Assembly (NCBI GenBank): GCA_002309955.1
Contig: DBXQ01000127.1
Coordinates: 1-31,966 of the forward strand
Source of the DNA: Bacteroidales bacterium UBA1208
GTDB taxonomy: Bacteria > Bacteroidota > Bacteroidia > Bacteroidales > P3
Direction: 5' to 3'
Length of the DNA: 31,966 bases
This document shows, piece by piece, positions 31,835 through 31,966 of this stretch. Both the position numbers and the translations under genes were made by a program. How positions within the stretch are numbered: position 1 is the first letter of the stretch; each line of letters opens with the position of its first letter. The notes beneath the pieces are model-generated. The model worked only from the letters and a program-made list of their open reading frames with translations. It was not told the DNA's origin and searched no databases.

Positions 31835-31966
31835 CTCGCTTTCAAGGAAACAAGCACTGTTGATAAAAAGGCAGTCTAACACGATAGCGAAGAGAACTTT
31901 GAATTATTTTGGAACATGAGATAGCGTGTGTCGGAAGCCAGAGTGAGACTCTGGCGGAGACACGAG
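31835..31966 (+). other. Structured leader, probably of an rRNA operon (truncated at window end)
   Basis: Downstream of the promoter no ORF opens. A boxA-like AGAACTTTGAA lies near 31891 and is followed by ATTATTTTGGAACA, resembling the leader found before 16S rRNA in Bacteroidetes. A stable hairpin follows: GTGTC (31928-31932) with GACAC (31959-31963), and GCCAGAGT (31937-31944) with ACTCTGGC (31948-31955). The 16S gene itself is not in the window, so this is an inference; another stable RNA or a long 5' leader is possible. Confidence 0.45.

Larger units (their letters stand above)
31492..31966. other. AT-rich non-coding end region before a probable stable-RNA operon
   Basis: These 475 bases carry a terminator (31510-31542), about 250 bases of very AT-rich sequence with long A and T tracts, a promoter (31802-31834) and a structured leader (31835-31966). 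No ORF of note. Confidence 0.7.

Noticed and set aside
1..31966. tRNA genes or insertion sequences
   Set aside because: No cloverleaf, transposase or terminal inverted repeat of an insertion sequence was recognised by eye; a dedicated search was not possible.

Overview
The window looks like a piece of chromosome from a Bacteroidales bacterium, probably an anaerobic, host-associated one. The evidence is: the Bacteroidetes -7 promoter box TATCTTTGCA (or TAnnTTTG) upstream of many genes with almost no Shine-Dalgarno signal; a TatA/TatC pair with no TatB; several proteins with C-terminal type IX secretion (T9SS) sorting domains; BspA-like leucine-rich repeats; an ECF sigma/anti-sigma pair; a CarboxypepD_reg plus beta-barrel outer-membrane protein; many lipoproteins; and the [FeFe]-hydrogenase maturase HydF. 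Species cannot be named from this sequence.

Layout. 1-11.6 kb is mostly plus-strand metabolism and transport: a 5'-truncated ferredoxin-domain aldo/keto reductase, tatA-tatC, a secreted GH89 alpha-N-acetylglucosaminidase with an extra C-terminal domain, uracil salvage (upp, uraA), a secreted alkaline phosphatase, a short-chain fatty acid transporter, a RelA/SpoT-like HD hydrolase, apt, and a small lipoprotein. A strong hairpin at 11.61-11.66 kb separates these from a minus-strand block. 11.66-14.1 kb (minus) holds a lipoprotein glutathione peroxidase, a GNAT-HD fusion and a DUF456 membrane protein. 14.17-19.02 kb (minus) is one apparent operon read from a promoter at about 19.11 kb: ECF sigma factor, one-pass anti-sigma factor, formylglycine-enzyme-like (FGE-like) lipoprotein, outer-membrane beta-barrel protein and a T9SS-exported leucine-rich-repeat protein. 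I read it as a self-regulated cell-surface module. 19.36-22 kb (plus) holds hydF, folA and a lipoprotein, followed by a convergent esterase-LysM gene (minus). 23.17-31.5 kb (plus) holds a TIGR04076-type small protein with a nearly leaderless promoter, an outer-membrane beta-barrel receptor, a membrane-anchored coiled-coil/TPR/FGE-like protein, small secreted proteins including a rhodanese, and two tandem T9SS-sorted YD-repeat-like paralogues. The window ends in an AT-rich stretch, a near-consensus promoter and a structured leader that resembles the start of an rRNA operon.

The most unusual sequence-level signals are non-coding. One is an eight-unit array with an exact 11-bp period (about one helical turn) between the divergent sigma operon and hydF. 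Another is a family of degenerate 7- or 8-bp periodic spacers that sit after stop codons and in two cases run into the coding sequence, giving two unrelated proteins (HydF and GNAT-HD) the same C-terminal ECVNEL tail. At the protein level, the sigma-controlled surface operon, the coiled-coil/TPR/FGE-like protein and the C-terminal domain on the GH89 enzyme are the best candidates for undescribed biology.
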